Positions 17,584 through 18,549 of a DNA stretch of 18,549 nt are shown piece by piece. How positions within the stretch are numbered: position 1 is the stretch's first letter; each line of letters begins with the position of its first letter. The notes under the pieces were generated by a model. The model did not search any database and was not told where the DNA came from. It saw only the letters and a list, made by a program, of their open reading frames with translations. Position numbers and translations under genes: made by a program. The stretch spans positions 1 through 18,549 of the forward strand of contig JBKPRX010000159.1 of assembly GCA_046734795.1 (NCBI GenBank), read 5' to 3'. This DNA comes from JBKPRX01 sp046734795 (GTDB lineage Bacteria; Actinomycetota; Thermoleophilia; Gaiellales; Gaiellaceae).

Positions 17584-18549
17584 ATGGCATCAAAGGCGAC
17601 ACCGCCGCGCTCGCGGCGACGCCGGACGACGTTGGTGGTAGTGGCAATCGCCGCCCTCGTCTCCGTCGGCTATCTGGCCAGCACGGCTGCCGGTAAGCGG
17701 CACGCCGACATCACGCTGACGGTCAGCGTGTTCGGCGACTTCGGCTACCACGACCTCTACAAGCAGTACGAGGCGTCGCATCCAGGCGTCACGATCAAGG
17801 AAGACACCGCGGACTACTCGCCGCACCACACGGCTCTTGCGCAGCATCTTGCGACCGGAGCAGGTGCGGACGACATCGAGGCAATCGAGGTCGGCTACAT
17901 CCCGCAGTTTGCTGCGCAGCCGCAGAACTTCGTCGACCTGCGTCAGTACGGCGCTGCGGCGCAGAAGAGCCAGTACCTCTCGTGGAAGTACGCGCAGGCA
18001 ACCGCGCGGAACGGTGCGGTGATCGGTCTCGGCACCGACGTGGGTAGCCTCGGCATCTGCTACCGAACCGACCTCTTCAAGAAGGCCGGCCTCCCGACGA
18101 GCCCCGCGCTCGTGAGCAAGATGTGGCCGTCGTGGCAGGCATTCCTGGCTGTCGGCAAGCGCTTCCAGGCGCACGCGCCGAAGGGCGTCAAGTTCATCGA
18201 CTCCGGCAGCAACCTCTACAACGCGATGATCGGCCAGGCCAACCCGGCCTACTACGACACGAAGGGCAACGTCATCGTCGCCACGAACCCGAAGGTCAGG
18301 CAGGCGTGGAACCTCACGATGTCGGCGTTCGCACTCGGTGAGGACGCGGGCTACTCCGCGTTCAGCCCGGACTGGAACACCGGCTTCAAGAAGGGCACCT
18401 TCGCGACCGTCACCTGCCCCGCTTGGATGATGGGTTACATCCAGGGCCAGGCGCCGAACACGAAGGGCAAGTGGAACATCGCCGACGTGCCCGGCAACGG
18501 CGGCAACTGGGGCGGCTCGTTCCTCGCCGTCACGAAGCAGTCGCAGCAT
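17584..18549 (+). CDS. ABC sugar transporter solute-binding protein, cellobiose type, 3'-truncated
   Basis: The frame from ATG 17584 stays open for 322 codons to the window end; the family length is about 430, so roughly 100 residues are missing. The N-terminus is a basic stretch (RSRRRRTT, residues 9-16), then a hydrophobic segment (17-33) ending LASTAAGKR. It is a Sec-type signal or anchor with no lipobox cysteine. The mature part (ITLTVSVFGDFGYHDLYKQY, then IEAIEVGYIPQF, IGLGTDVGSLGICYRTDLF, TFATVTCPAWMMGYI, GNGGNWGGSFLAV) strongly resembles family 1 binding proteins of the CebE/cellobiose group as I recall them from streptomycetes. It would capture an oligosaccharide outside the membrane for an ABC permease presumably encoded beyond the edge. 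Confidence 0.88.
   Translation, partial: MASKATPPRSRRRRTTLVVVAIAALVSVGYLASTAAGKRHADITLTVSVFGDFGYHDLYKQYEASHPGVTIKEDTADYSPHHTALAQHLATGAGADDIEAIEVGYIPQFAAQPQNFVDLRQYGAAAQKSQYLSWKYAQATARNGAVIGLGTDVGSLGICYRTDLFKKAGLPTSPALVSKMWPSWQAFLAVGKRFQAHAPKGVKFIDSGSNLYNAMIGQANPAYYDTKGNVIVATNPKVRQAWNLTMSAFALGEDAGYSAFSPDWNTGFKKGTFATVTCPAWMMGYIQGQAPNTKGKWNIADVPGNGGNWGGSFLAVTKQSQH

Overview
This window is GC-rich throughout. It uses GTG, TTG and apparently CTG start codons freely, its genes often overlap by 1-4 nt, and its promoters look sigma-70/SigA-like. The gene content and protein style fit a high-GC actinobacterium. Thermoleophilia-type soil actinobacteria are a reasonable guess, but that placement is inference only. 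Nearly all of the window is chromosomal amino-acid metabolism. I see no mobile element, tRNA, rRNA or CRISPR array.

Left part (1-10877). A 5'-truncated proB (proline synthesis, + strand) converges on a nine-gene minus-strand operon, and the two meet at a shared CTAG that supplies both stop codons. Read from its promoter, the operon is leader peptide - leuA (catalytic part only) - LeuB-like protein with a degraded active site - ilvB - ilvN - ilvC - hom - thrC - thrB - ilvD. Almost every junction is a 1- or 4-nt start/stop overlap, or a gap of 8-19 nt carrying a Shine-Dalgarno (SD) sequence. The operon therefore couples the committed steps to Leu, Val and Ile with the homoserine-to-threonine branch that feeds Ile. 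Genes for leuCD, a canonical leuB, ilvA and ilvE are not in the window.

Central intergenic region (10878-11318). This is the most interesting stretch. Two promoters lie back to back, with their -35 boxes 12 nt apart. Each has a 17-bp spacer and fires almost directly into a 27-codon ORF. The minus-strand ORF is rich in Ile, Val and Leu and ends inside a perfect 7-bp hairpin, followed by two more hairpins and competing pairings before leuA. It looks like a ribosome-mediated attenuator. The plus-strand ORF has four consecutive Val codons directly before a hairpin and lies upstream of gltB. Together they suggest that branched-chain amino-acid supply controls both the leu/ilv/thr operon and glutamate synthase, which makes the amino donor for branched-chain amino acids.

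Right part (11319-18549). gltB encodes the large subunit of glutamate synthase and apparently starts at CTG. It is followed 2 nt later by a FMN-binding split-barrel (pyridoxamine-phosphate-oxidase-like) gene rather than by gltD. Next is a LacI-family regulator, also apparently CTG-started, behind a near-consensus promoter with three 13-bp tandem repeats that look like its own operators. Last is the first part of a cellobiose-type ABC sugar-binding protein, cut by the window edge; the LacI protein probably controls that uptake system.
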